The position numbers and the translations under genes were made by a program. Below, in pieces: positions 7,373-15,745 of a DNA stretch of 64,000 nucleotides. Below the pieces are notes generated by a model. It made no database searches. It was not told the DNA's origin and saw only the letters and a program-made list of their open reading frames with translations. Every line of letters begins with the position of its first letter. The first letter of the stretch is position 1. The stretch comes from a virus: positions 43,421 to 107,420 of the IMG/VR virus record IMGVR_UViG_3300046543_000595; one strand, 5' to 3'.

Positions 7373-8400
7373 TGACCACTGGAATCATTTCGTATCTATC
7401 GCAGCGCGGCCTCGGCACGATGTGCCACGACCTGCGGGAACATCTCGGAATCACTCGGCAGTTGGTCATCCCCGACATCGGGTGGCCGATGCACCTCGAG
7501 TGGGCCAACGGCGAGGAGTTCTACCTGCACCAGTGGGAGGTTCAGAAAGATGATCTCTCCGCCTGGCAATCGACCGACGGCATCGATACCGTGATCTCGA
7601 TCGAGACCGGCTTCGGGGATCACACGTTCCGCTACGCGAAAGAACTCGGGATGCGCACGATCCTGATCGTGATGTGGGAGTCGTTCAACCCGCACCTGCC
7701 GGCCTATCAGAGCGTCGACCTCTACATCTGCCCGAGCTTCAAGGCGTATCAGGAGGTTCCGTTCGACAACAAGGTCTTCCTGCCGTATCCGGTCGACACC
7801 AATCTGTTCAAGTTTCGGCAACGGTCCGGGCCGGCGCGCCAATTCATTCACAACGCCGGGTCTGGAGGCATGAACGGACGTAAGGGCACGCGTGAGACTG
7901 TCGAGGCCTTTCTGAAGGCCGATCCTGGAACATGGGACGCGACATTGCGGATTAATTCGCAGGTCGATCAGCCGTGGTTTGGCGAGATCCGTTCGCCGTA
8001 CGTTACGTTCAACATCGGCGGGTTCATGAACCGCGAGGATCTCTATACTCAAGGCGACGTGCTGATCTACCCGTCGAAGTACGACGGCCACGCGCTCGTG
8101 ACGCTCGAGGCGATGGCTTCCGGGATGCCCGTCCTGACGACCGACGCCGAGCCGATGAACGAATACTGGCCGGCGGGACACAAAATGCTGACCGGGGTCA
8201 GAAAGCAGGAGCCGGCCGGCATGATCAACCCTCACTGTCTGGCCAGCCACGTCGATACATACCATCTGGCCGAGCAGATCCGCTGGGCCGGAGGGACCGA
8301 TATGGAGCGCTACTCGACGGAAAATCGCCAGATTGCGGAAGTCCGGCATTCCTGGTCCGCCCTCCGGGACCGGTGGATGTACAGATTGGAGAAGCGATGA
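7372..8400 (+). CDS. GT-B family glycosyltransferase (GT4-like), 342 aa
   Basis: The C-terminal half carries the Glycos_transf_1 signature: YTQGDVLIYPSKYDGHALVT then LEAMASGMPVLTTD (about residues 224-257), where an E-x7-E-type segment binds the nucleotide-sugar donor. An earlier FIHNAGSGGMNGRKG loop is also typical. It is the second transferase of GT-B type here and lies directly before a sugar aminotransferase, which fits synthesis or transfer of an amino sugar. Start ATG 7372 overlaps the previous TAA by one base. Confidence 0.8.
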   Translation: MTTGIISYLSQRGLGTMCHDLREHLGITRQLVIPDIGWPMHLEWANGEEFYLHQWEVQKDDLSAWQSTDGIDTVISIETGFGDHTFRYAKELGMRTILIVMWESFNPHLPAYQSVDLYICPSFKAYQEVPFDNKVFLPYPVDTNLFKFRQRSGPARQFIHNAGSGGMNGRKGTRETVEAFLKADPGTWDATLRINSQVDQPWFGEIRSPYVTFNIGGFMNREDLYTQGDVLIYPSKYDGHALVTLEAMASGMPVLTTDAEPMNEYWPAGHKMLTGVRKQEPAGMINPHCLASHVDTYHLAEQIRWAGGTDMERYSTENRQIAEVRHSWSALRDRWMYRLEKR

Positions 8401-9446
8401 AGACGCGAATACCGATCGCCAGCCCGGACCTCCGGCTCGAGGAAATGGATAATCTGCGGATTGCAATGGCGGACAGTTGGATCTCGCAGGGACAGTTCGT
8501 GGAGCGGGCGCAGGTGTTGCTCTGTAAAATAACCGGTCGCCGGTACGCGCTCTGCTGTTCGTCCGGCACGACGGCCCTCGTTGTCGCGCTGATGGCGACA
8601 AGCGGCGGTGGCCCGGTCCGCACCATTGCGACTCCTGCGCTAACGTTCGCAGCCGTCCATAATGCTGTCCGGCTGGCGGGTGCGAGACTGCAATGCCTCG
8701 ATGCTGACATGCTGACGTGGCAGCCGCTCAACCACGATTATCGTGGCGTGACATGGGACACCGTTATATCTGCGCCATGCTACGGATCCGTTCACCTGCC
8801 GGAGTCGCTACCGCACGCGACGAGGACGTTCATCGAGGACGCCAGTGAGTCGTTCGGTGGCCATGTTGGCGACGTCTGGGCAGGCGGCGACAAACGGGCG
8901 CGGATCTCGACCTTATCCTTCTACGCAAACAAGATCGTGACGGCAGGCGAGGGCGGCGCGATCCTGACCGACGACGAGGAGTTGTACAAGGAATGCCGGC
9001 TGATCATCAACCATGGGATCGCCGACAAGAGTTACGTGCCGCTCCGGACTGGGATCAACGGGCGGATGACCGACCTGCAGGCGGCGGTGCTCTGCGCGCA
9101 ACTCTCCCGGTTTAGCGAGATGCTGGCCCGCCGGTACGAGATCATGCAGTATTACGAGGCTGCAAGCCGTGTGGAGGAGTGGAACCTGCCTGGCATCGCC
9201 AGTGACGAGATGCCAGCGCCTTGGGTATTTGCGGGTGTCGTTAAGGGTGGCGTTCCAGCACGGCAGCGGATCATTCAGGACTGCGAGCAGGAGAATATCG
9301 AGTGGCGTCCGTTTTTCCCGATCCCGCCGGAGGGCGAGCACTGCGGGAGCGCCAGATTCTTGAGCGGCATGGGCCTCTGCCTGCCGCTCTCGAGCGCGAT
9401 GACGGACGCGGAAGTCGAGCGAGTTGCGGAGGTGATCCGTGGATAA
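8397..9446 (+). CDS. DegT/DnrJ/EryC1-type PLP-dependent sugar aminotransferase, 349 aa
   Basis: The family core is visible throughout: ALCCSSGTTALVVALMA (cofactor phosphate site), the FIEDASESFGG strand with the Asp that contacts the pyridine ring, and FYANKIVTAGEGGAILTDD with the Schiff-base lysine in YANK. The C-terminal part has MTDLQAAVLCAQL. These enzymes turn a keto-sugar nucleotide into an amino sugar. The open frame begins far upstream inside the preceding gene, but ATG 8397 (ATGA overlap) starts right at the conserved N-terminus. No nucleotide-sugar dehydratase is seen in the window, so the host would have to supply the keto-sugar. Confidence 0.88.
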   Translation: MKTRIPIASPDLRLEEMDNLRIAMADSWISQGQFVERAQVLLCKITGRRYALCCSSGTTALVVALMATSGGGPVRTIATPALTFAAVHNAVRLAGARLQCLDADMLTWQPLNHDYRGVTWDTVISAPCYGSVHLPESLPHATRTFIEDASESFGGHVGDVWAGGDKRARISTLSFYANKIVTAGEGGAILTDDEELYKECRLIINHGIADKSYVPLRTGINGRMTDLQAAVLCAQLSRFSEMLARRYEIMQYYEAASRVEEWNLPGIASDEMPAPWVFAGVVKGGVPARQRIIQDCEQENIEWRPFFPIPPEGEHCGSARFLSGMGLCLPLSSAMTDAEVERVAEVIRG

Positions 9447-9765
9447 GATTGATGACTTAATCAAACAGCCGGGTTGGCATTGGCTGAAACTGTTAGGACC
9501 TGGCGTCGACGAATATGGCCATACCATGGAGGACGGAACTTACTATCCTCCGACGTTCAAGCGCTCTTTTCAGATATGCGCGCTGCGTTCTGACGGCACG
9601 TATTTCTCAATCAATGTCATCTTTGAGCCAGACGTAGACCGTGATCTTCTCAAGAAAATAGGTACTCAGTTCAAGAACAGCCTAGAGACTCTTGAAACAT
9701 TCAGGACCTGCGAATGCCTCCTCGGCAAGACCTGTGAAAAACATGGAGGATCCGCTGATGTATAG
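9439..9765 (+). CDS. Hypothetical phage protein, 108 aa
   Basis: Unrecognised. It starts with GTG 9439, overlapping the previous stop by eight bases (GTGGATAA). The sequence has a Trp-rich N-terminus (PGWHWLKLLGP), a central beta part (SFQICALRSDGTYFSINVIF) and a Cys cluster near the C-terminus (TCECLLGKTCEKHGG) that could bind a metal ion. Its base composition looks more A+T-rich than its neighbours. Confidence 0.6.
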   Translation: MDKIDDLIKQPGWHWLKLLGPGVDEYGHTMEDGTYYPPTFKRSFQICALRSDGTYFSINVIFEPDVDRDLLKKIGTQFKNSLETLETFRTCECLLGKTCEKHGGSADV

Positions 9766-10459
9766 AGTCCTTGTTGCCGAGCCGGTCTACCACGGGCTAC
9801 CGCCAATCGTCTACCACAACCGAATCCGATTCTGGATGGAGGCGACGACGGTCGGCCTGACACTCCTTCCGCCGAAAGAGAACGGCCCGCCGCTGGACAT
9901 CATGGCAATGGCTCGTATCCAGGCGCCATTGTACAAGGCCCGCCCGTACACGATCGGACCGCGGGAGAACATTCGCATGGGGCGCGATCGGGCAATTTGC
10001 GAGGCCATGGGGGAAGGCGCAACTCACGTCCTGTTCATGGACGACGACATGCTCGTGCCGCCGGATATTCTTCAGCGGCTCCTCGAGGTCGACAAACCGA
10101 TCGTCGGAGGTCTCACCCACCGTGATAACGGAGATCCGCTGGTCTGGCGGGCGATAACCGAAGGCGACGACTCTGCGGCCCTCAGTATCTACGCCGGCTA
10201 TGATGTCGAGGAGGTATCGTGGAAGGATCATCCGAAGACCGAAGCGTTTGAATGCGCAGCGATTGCGGCCGGCTGCATGCTGATCCAGGTCGACGTTTTT
10301 AAGGAGTTGAAGAAGGCTGAGCCTCTCCGCTGGCTCTTCAACTACGATGAAACCAGTCGCTCGATGGACGTCAATTTCTGCCGATCCGCGCGTGCTGCTG
10401 GATTTACCGTTTGGTGCTGGCCGGGCCGCCCGTGTATCCAAATTAAACACTATGACTGA
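9758..10459 (+). CDS. GT-A-type glycosyltransferase-like protein, 233 aa
   Basis: The DxD-like metal site is clear in GATHVLFMDDDMLVPPDIL (about residues 86-104), preceded by an arginine/acid segment (NIRMGRDRAICEAM) typical of phage GT2-like proteins. Near the end DVNFCRSARAAGFTVWCWP fits the second half of the GT-A fold. ATG 9758 is fixed by the SD GGAGGA (9745-9750) and by an 8-base overlap (ATGTATAG) with the previous stop. It is the fourth transferase-like gene of the cassette; donor and acceptor are unknown. Confidence 0.75.
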   Translation: MYRVLVAEPVYHGLPPIVYHNRIRFWMEATTVGLTLLPPKENGPPLDIMAMARIQAPLYKARPYTIGPRENIRMGRDRAICEAMGEGATHVLFMDDDMLVPPDILQRLLEVDKPIVGGLTHRDNGDPLVWRAITEGDDSAALSIYAGYDVEEVSWKDHPKTEAFECAAIAAGCMLIQVDVFKELKKAEPLRWLFNYDETSRSMDVNFCRSARAAGFTVWCWPGRPCIQIKHYD

Positions 10460-11102
10460 CAAAGAGCGCATCCTGATGCACGTCGTCCGTGGATTATCAT
10501 CGGCATCCGTCCTATGCCGGGCGACGAACTCCGATGGCTACAGGAGCGGGTCTGAGGCCTTCCGAGACCGCAACGGTGGGTTCTATGTCCATTTCGCGCC
10601 ATGGGACAAGCCGAAGCCTGGCGACCTCGTTATGGGGGAGAGCGGCAGAGTCTGCGATTGGCTAATCGCATGGTATGTCGAGCCTCCAAAAGAAGAGTAC
10701 GGGTATCACGTTGTCCGCGAAATCGGAACCGGGCAACTCTGCAACTACGGAAACGAGCGATTCTCTCCCATCCGAGGTCTGACGGAGACACAACTGCTGG
10801 AAGGCGAGCAGTACAAATTCTACATCAAGGTACTTCGGGCGTTCGGCGGGGGCGACGAATATCTTTATCGGTTCGGCGGTCTACGCTTCGATGGGCAGAC
10901 TGCGTATGTTGCCGTCCGGGAGGCCTTCGGTGGCTTTGCCGCCAAGTCTATCCCGTTCGAAGTCGAAGTGCCTTTCAACAAAAAGATCTCAGTCAAAGCC
11001 ATCCTTGCGGCGATGCGCGCGCAAGGATACGGGACGAGGAAGTTCGAACACGAGCCGCAAGCAGGCCCTCCGAAACCCACTACCGTCATCGCATTCCTTT
11101 AA
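10452..11102 (+). CDS. Hypothetical phage protein, 216 aa
   Basis: Unrecognised. A beta-rich middle (KFYIKVLRAFGGGDEYLYRF, then GGLRFDGQTAYVAVRE) and a hydrophilic C-terminus are visible, with no catalytic motif. ATG 10452 overlaps the preceding stop by eight bases (ATGACTGA); the frame is open further upstream but that would run through the glycosyltransferase. It ends the modification cassette; a 35-base gap without a clear terminator follows. Confidence 0.6.
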   Translation: MTDKERILMHVVRGLSSASVLCRATNSDGYRSGSEAFRDRNGGFYVHFAPWDKPKPGDLVMGESGRVCDWLIAWYVEPPKEEYGYHVVREIGTGQLCNYGNERFSPIRGLTETQLLEGEQYKFYIKVLRAFGGGDEYLYRFGGLRFDGQTAYVAVREAFGGFAAKSIPFEVEVPFNKKISVKAILAAMRAQGYGTRKFEHEPQAGPPKPTTVIAFL

Positions 11103-11137
11103 GCCGCTCTTTACAGGCATCTTAGAATCATCGTGAG

Positions 11138-12298
11138 ATGCCGACTCCACAACAACAGAACTTCAGGGGTATGGTCGATGCCGTCCTGAAGAAGTTTCCG
11201 AGCTACGATAAGACGCTCTGCGAGCAGGACATAAACGACAGCATCCGCATGCTGATGGGGCGCCGTAACTGGAGCGGATTGGTCGTTTATGGGATCCTCA
11301 GCGTCCCCGCCCAATACGCGACAGGGACCGTCACGGTCACCCAGAATTCGAACGTCGTGACCGGAGTGGGAACCGTCTGGCCATTCAACGACGTGGTCAA
11401 TACGACGCTGCTCACGGCAACGATCGAGGCCGGCATTATCGACTTCCAGCCGACGGCGCTGACCGGAATCGTGCCAGGGATCTGGGTCACGATCGATGGC
11501 GGAAACGCTGGCGAGGAAGCCGTCTTCGTCATGTCCGTCAACGCTGCGGCCGCCACGTTCCAGGCGGCTTGCACCAAGACCCATACTTCTGGCGTCACGA
11601 TCACCAGCGGATCCATGGCGGGCCGGCAGTTCCGGATCAACTCCAATTCGCCATTCGTCACAGCGGTCGGATTCACGAGCGCGACCCGCATGCTGATCAA
11701 CCAAGGCTGGCCGTACCTGAGCCTGGCGACCCAAAGTTACGAGATCACGATGGTCTACGCCAGTCTCGGACAGGATGTCAAAGAGGTCCTGACGATGGTG
11801 AACCCGGACCGGCAGTACCAGTTCATCGTCAATGCCGCCAAGGTGCAGTTGGACGCCGACGACCCCCGCCGCGCCATCAGCCAGATGCCGTACAAACTGG
11901 CATTCCATACGACCGATCCAGCTGGAGCTCCACTCTGGGAAATGTGGCCGCGCCCGACCTCGGTGGCGGCATACCCGTTTTTCTACATCAAGGCCACCAC
12001 GCCGCTGATCTCGGAGAACGACATCCTGCCGAACGGGATCCGGTCCGACGTGGTCGTGAAGCTCGCCAAGGCCGAGGCCGCGCGTTGGCCCGGACACAAG
12101 GTGATTGACGGCGGGATCTATTACGACCCGCGGCTTGCCGATTCGCTGGTGGCCGAGGCCGAACGGGACATCGGCTACATGAAGAACGAGGACGATTCGA
12201 CGGCCATCATGCAACTGGTTTATCAGTACCGGAAGTGGAGGTATGGTGGCCCCGGCCCGGATTACTTCCAGAACGATTACGAGAGCAACTTCGTATGA
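11138..12298 (+). CDS. Probable head-tail adaptor/connector-like protein with beta insertion, 386 aa
   Basis: The N-terminal 40 residues (GMVDAVLKKFPSYDKTL, later INDSIRMLMGRRNWSGL) and C-terminal helices (VVKLAKAEAARWPGHK) flank a beta-rich middle containing GTVTVTQNSNVVTGVGTVW, a motif often found as an insert in phage connector and tail proteins. It begins the structural block and is coupled by ATGA to a gene that resembles the phage SU10-type adaptor family, so a connector role is likely. I do not see the DRENPxW motif of the next two proteins. The start ATG has only a weak SD (GTGAG). Confidence 0.45.
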   Translation: MPTPQQQNFRGMVDAVLKKFPSYDKTLCEQDINDSIRMLMGRRNWSGLVVYGILSVPAQYATGTVTVTQNSNVVTGVGTVWPFNDVVNTTLLTATIEAGIIDFQPTALTGIVPGIWVTIDGGNAGEEAVFVMSVNAAAATFQAACTKTHTSGVTITSGSMAGRQFRINSNSPFVTAVGFTSATRMLINQGWPYLSLATQSYEITMVYASLGQDVKEVLTMVNPDRQYQFIVNAAKVQLDADDPRRAISQMPYKLAFHTTDPAGAPLWEMWPRPTSVAAYPFFYIKATTPLISENDILPNGIRSDVVVKLAKAEAARWPGHKVIDGGIYYDPRLADSLVAEAERDIGYMKNEDDSTAIMQLVYQYRKWRYGGPGPDYFQNDYESNFV

Positions 12299-12954
12299 GC
12301 ACGACGGCCGGACAGATTCTGGATCAGGTGCTGGACCGCCTCGAGGAGTCGCGCACGAATCCCATATGGGTCAGCCGGGCCGAGTTGCTGGTCCATCTCA
12401 ACGATGCGTTCCTCGAGTACACGCTGATTGCCGGACAGATGACCAGCGAGCGGACGTACGCTCTGATCGGCGCGAAACTCCAGTCGGTCCCGCAGGGCGC
12501 CATCGCGATCATCCACGTCTCGTACGCTAACAAGCGGATCCGGAAATCCTCGATTGAAAACTTCGATCGGGAGAATCCGAAGTGGGACGGGCTGGCGGGG
12601 CTACTGACGAAGTGGGGGCCGGCAGGATTAGATCGCTGGGCCATCGATCGACATCCGACTGCGGCAGGCACGAACGTTACTTTAGTAACACTTGACGATC
12701 CGCCGCAGTTGACCGAAGCGAGCGTGATCGATCTGGCGCAGGAGTACATCGACGGGCTGACCGAGTACACGTTCCACTTTGGCCGGTTCAAGGAAGGCGG
12801 CGCTGAGTTCGTACAAGCGATGCCGAATTACGACCTGTTCCTCGAAAAGTCTGGTCACCAGGCACAGCGCACGTTCTCGCAGCAGTTCACCAGTTTCTCG
12901 CGGGATCCGAACGCGGATACCGGCGAAGGCTATTCCACCATCGATCGGAGTTAG
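12295..12954 (+). CDS. Phage adaptor protein (SU10-adaptor-like), 219 aa
   Basis: The pattern fits the adaptor that sits between portal and tail nozzle in short-tailed phages of SU10 type: N-terminal helices with SRAELLVHLNDAFLEYTL, an SVPQGAIAIIHVSYA strand, the basic patch KRIRKSSIENF then DRENPKW, and a WAIDRHPTAAGTNVTLVTL strand pair leading to the C-terminal helices. ATG 12295 overlaps the previous TGA. The protein shares the DRENPxW motif with the following gene, so the pair probably arose by duplication. Confidence 0.6.
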   Translation: MSTTAGQILDQVLDRLEESRTNPIWVSRAELLVHLNDAFLEYTLIAGQMTSERTYALIGAKLQSVPQGAIAIIHVSYANKRIRKSSIENFDRENPKWDGLAGLLTKWGPAGLDRWAIDRHPTAAGTNVTLVTLDDPPQLTEASVIDLAQEYIDGLTEYTFHFGRFKEGGAEFVQAMPNYDLFLEKSGHQAQRTFSQQFTSFSRDPNADTGEGYSTIDRS

Positions 12955-14034
12955 ATGAGCACGACGGTAGCGACACTGATCTCGCAGTTGTCAGTCCTCG
13001 TTCAGGAGAACGGGAGTGTGTCTGGCGGCTACGACTGGTCGACCGGGTTCTGGTCCATCACTGAAATCATCGAGTATATCAACGTCATCTCCAAGGATTT
13101 CGTGCTCAGGTCTCAGATCATGAAACTGATCGGAGCCGTGCAGGCGGTCGCGGGCACCCGTCAGTACAGCGAAATGCCGTACACGATGCAGATCGATCGG
13201 ATTGCGTTCAACAACAATCCGACCTACCGCACGACAAAGGTCAATCTGGACCGCGAGAATCCGAACTGGCGCACGCTATCCGGAGTCCCCCGGAAGTATC
13301 ACCAGGACATGCTGCCGACGAAGCAGTTCGAGATGGACCGGGCACCGACGTCCGGCATGGTCGGCAGCGGATACTTTCCCGTCGGGCTGCTGGGAACGGT
13401 CCGGTTCATGTCTTCGGGCGGACGTCAGGTCTCCGATGCCGGGATCGTGGCGACGCAGGCAACGCTGACCTCGGCGACGGCGGCATTCACGGTTGGCGAT
13501 GTTGGGACCCTCGTGGCGATTGCTGGCGCCGGTCCGGCCAAAGGGCCGCTGATGACGACGATCGCGACGTTCCTATCGGGGACGCAGGTCCTGCTGAATC
13601 TGAACGCGAGTTTCACGGTGACGAACACAGCGTGCTCGATCGGTGGAACCCCGTACACCCCGACCGGGCTGCTTGGCGTGCCGCGGTACTTCTTCGGACA
13701 GCGCGCGCGGAACGGGATTCTGCCGCACGGTGATCCGTATGCCGGCACGATCCGCCAGTTGCTCAGCGGGAATACGAACTTCGAGGTGCTCGCGACACGA
13801 CTGATGGACAACGTCAGCGGGACAACTGACCTGCTCCGCGTGCCCGACTTCTGCGTGCTGTACATCAAGATCGGCGTGCTCGCCAAGATGCTCCGCAAGG
13901 AAGGCGAGGGGCAGGATCTGGACCGCGCCAAGTATTGCGAGATGCGTTACGAGCAGGGCGTGAAACTGTTCCTGCGGCTGATGACTGCCGCGAATCTTCC
14001 AGTGGCCCAGCCGCAGGGAGCGACGAATGGCTGA
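12955..14034 (+). CDS. Second adaptor-like tail protein with inserted beta domain, 359 aa
   Basis: The outer parts mirror the preceding protein: N-terminal helices (SITEIIEYINVISKDFVLRS), a strand leading to RTTKVNLDRENPNW, then C-terminal helices (FCVLYIKIGVLAKMLRKEGE). Between them, about residues 155-230, lies an inserted beta domain of the kind seen in phage fibres (SATAAFTVGDVGTLVAIAGA, later FLSGTQVLLNLNASFTV). Start ATG directly abuts the previous TAG. A role in the adaptor or tail hub is inferred. Confidence 0.5.
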   Translation: MSTTVATLISQLSVLVQENGSVSGGYDWSTGFWSITEIIEYINVISKDFVLRSQIMKLIGAVQAVAGTRQYSEMPYTMQIDRIAFNNNPTYRTTKVNLDRENPNWRTLSGVPRKYHQDMLPTKQFEMDRAPTSGMVGSGYFPVGLLGTVRFMSSGGRQVSDAGIVATQATLTSATAAFTVGDVGTLVAIAGAGPAKGPLMTTIATFLSGTQVLLNLNASFTVTNTACSIGGTPYTPTGLLGVPRYFFGQRARNGILPHGDPYAGTIRQLLSGNTNFEVLATRLMDNVSGTTDLLRVPDFCVLYIKIGVLAKMLRKEGEGQDLDRAKYCEMRYEQGVKLFLRLMTAANLPVAQPQGATNG

Positions 14035-15742
14035 CACGATCGTCTTCGGTCCGATCTTTCTGGAAGATCTACAGGTCGGTAACGGCACGGTGGCCGACAT
14101 CACGCTGCCGGACAATTCCCAGCAGACGCTCACAAAGATCGGCATCCAGAGTTTCCTCGGAACCGCGTACGTCAACGCGTCTGATTTTACAGGCTCCGAT
14201 ATCGGGGCGAAAATTAACACGGCCGTAGCGGCCCTCCCAGCAGCGGGCGGCGTGATCGACTGCCGCGGCCTGACCGGCGCGCAATCGGCCGCTGCGACGA
14301 TCACACTCAGCAAGCAGATCGCACTTCTACTGCCGATGGGTTCGATCCAACTGCTCGCCAATCCTGGGATACTAATCACGAGCGGAGGATGTCAGATACT
14401 CGGACAGGGGCAGAACGCAACGGTCCTGCAGTACAGCCCGTCCACTACCGCATCGGCTATCAAATGCCAGGCGCTCACTGCGGTTGCGATCGCCCAGATC
14501 AAACTGTCCGGATTCACCATGGATGCGACAGGAAATTCCCAGGTGAAGACGGCCTTCCAGATCATCGACTCAGAAGAGATGGAAGTCAGCAACATCGCGA
14601 TCTCGAATTGGAGCGATGGAACCAAATCGTCGGTCGGCCTTGAAATCAACGGTCGGCAGGCGTTTATCGGTGATCGACTGACGTTCAACTGCGATCTCCC
14701 GTGCCATATCAAGACGGATCCGAATACCTCCGTCGTGGCCGCCGACCACTTTCATTTCTCGAATATCTACTTCATTGCGGACGCGTCCCAACCATGCTGG
14801 TTGGTGGATAGTGGCGTCTGGCTGACGAACTGCACATGGGACGGATACCAGGCATGGGTTGGCGGGTCTCACGGGATCCAGTGGACCGGCTATAACGGCT
14901 CGACCCCGGCATACAACATCGCCTTCCATAACGTTCGGGCCGAACAGGGAGCCGGCGCTGGCGGCGGCAACTACGTGTTCCATCTGAACCCGACGCAGCA
15001 GATGTTCTCCGTGCTGATCAGTAACTGCACCAGCGACAGCACCCGCAACTTCATCTTCATGCGGACGGCGCGAAACTACCTGCTGGAGATAAATTTTTAC
15101 GATGGGCTTGGCGTCGCGCTCAATCTCGATTCTTCCTGCAGCGGAGACGAGGAAGCGAACTTCTGGAACATTAATGCTGGCGCTTCCCTGTCGGTTGTTG
15201 GCGCGCTGCGGACCGCAATGGGATTCGACGAGACCGGCGTTGGCTATTCCAAACCCGTCCTTGATCTCGTCGATGGTACCGGCAACATCGCCCAGTACCG
15301 GATCAACGGTGGCCAGATCGGCGCGACTACGTCGGCGCATGGATCCGGTACGGCCTACACGATCACGACGACTCCGGCGGCCGTGGCATTCGGAACGACC
15401 AGTCCGAGCATCGTACTGAGCAAAATCGGGACCTACCTACTCTTCAGTCGTGTCGTTGTCGAGTATGTAGGAGCGACGTTCGCCGGTCATCAAACCGTAA
15501 CGGTAAAACTGCGCCGGACGAACAACACTGCATCGGACCTCACCAACGGTACGACGTTTCTGGCGCTCGATATCGTGACGACGAAGACAGCGGATGCGAT
15601 GGTCATCGAACTACCGACAGTCCCTTACGGCACGCTCAACACGACCGACGCGATCACCCTGTTCGCATCGGTCGACGTTGGTCCGTCCGCCGGATCGATT
15701 GTGATCCGCGAGGCGGAAATACTGGCACTGAGGATTTCGTAG
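14027..15742 (+). CDS. Tailspike A, beta-helix receptor-binding protein, 571 aa
   Basis: Residues 1-45 (IVFGPIFLEDLQVGNGTVAD, then LPDNSQQTLTKIG) form an anchor nearly shared with two other spikes at 15746 and 22183. Residues 55-400 show the repetitive Val/Ile/Asn pattern of a right-handed beta-helix (for example GGCQILGQGQNATVLQYS). The C-terminal 140 residues look like a trimerising or carbohydrate-binding beta domain (IGTYLLFSRVVVEYVGATF). Middle blocks such as ADHFHFSNIYFIA and DGYQAWVGG recur in the spike at 22183, showing common ancestry beyond the anchor. Polysaccharide binding or depolymerisation is inferred; I cannot point to catalytic residues. Confidence 0.75.
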   Translation: MADTIVFGPIFLEDLQVGNGTVADITLPDNSQQTLTKIGIQSFLGTAYVNASDFTGSDIGAKINTAVAALPAAGGVIDCRGLTGAQSAAATITLSKQIALLLPMGSIQLLANPGILITSGGCQILGQGQNATVLQYSPSTTASAIKCQALTAVAIAQIKLSGFTMDATGNSQVKTAFQIIDSEEMEVSNIAISNWSDGTKSSVGLEINGRQAFIGDRLTFNCDLPCHIKTDPNTSVVAADHFHFSNIYFIADASQPCWLVDSGVWLTNCTWDGYQAWVGGSHGIQWTGYNGSTPAYNIAFHNVRAEQGAGAGGGNYVFHLNPTQQMFSVLISNCTSDSTRNFIFMRTARNYLLEINFYDGLGVALNLDSSCSGDEEANFWNINAGASLSVVGALRTAMGFDETGVGYSKPVLDLVDGTGNIAQYRINGGQIGATTSAHGSGTAYTITTTPAAVAFGTTSPSIVLSKIGTYLLFSRVVVEYVGATFAGHQTVTVKLRRTNNTASDLTNGTTFLALDIVTTKTADAMVIELPTVPYGTLNTTDAITLFASVDVGPSAGSIVIREAEILALRIS

Positions 15743-15745
15743 AGC

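Noticed and set aside
7396-8601. 401-codon minus-strand open frame opposite the GT4 and aminotransferase genes
   Set aside because: Arg/Pro/Val-rich translation with no motif; it mirrors a well-supported + strand gene and reflects high G+C codon bias.
11103-11137. Promoter for the structural genes in the 35-base gap (TTTACA and TAGAAT seen)
   Set aside because: The two boxes are only 7 bases apart, and no other -35 fits the -10, so a promoter cannot be supported.
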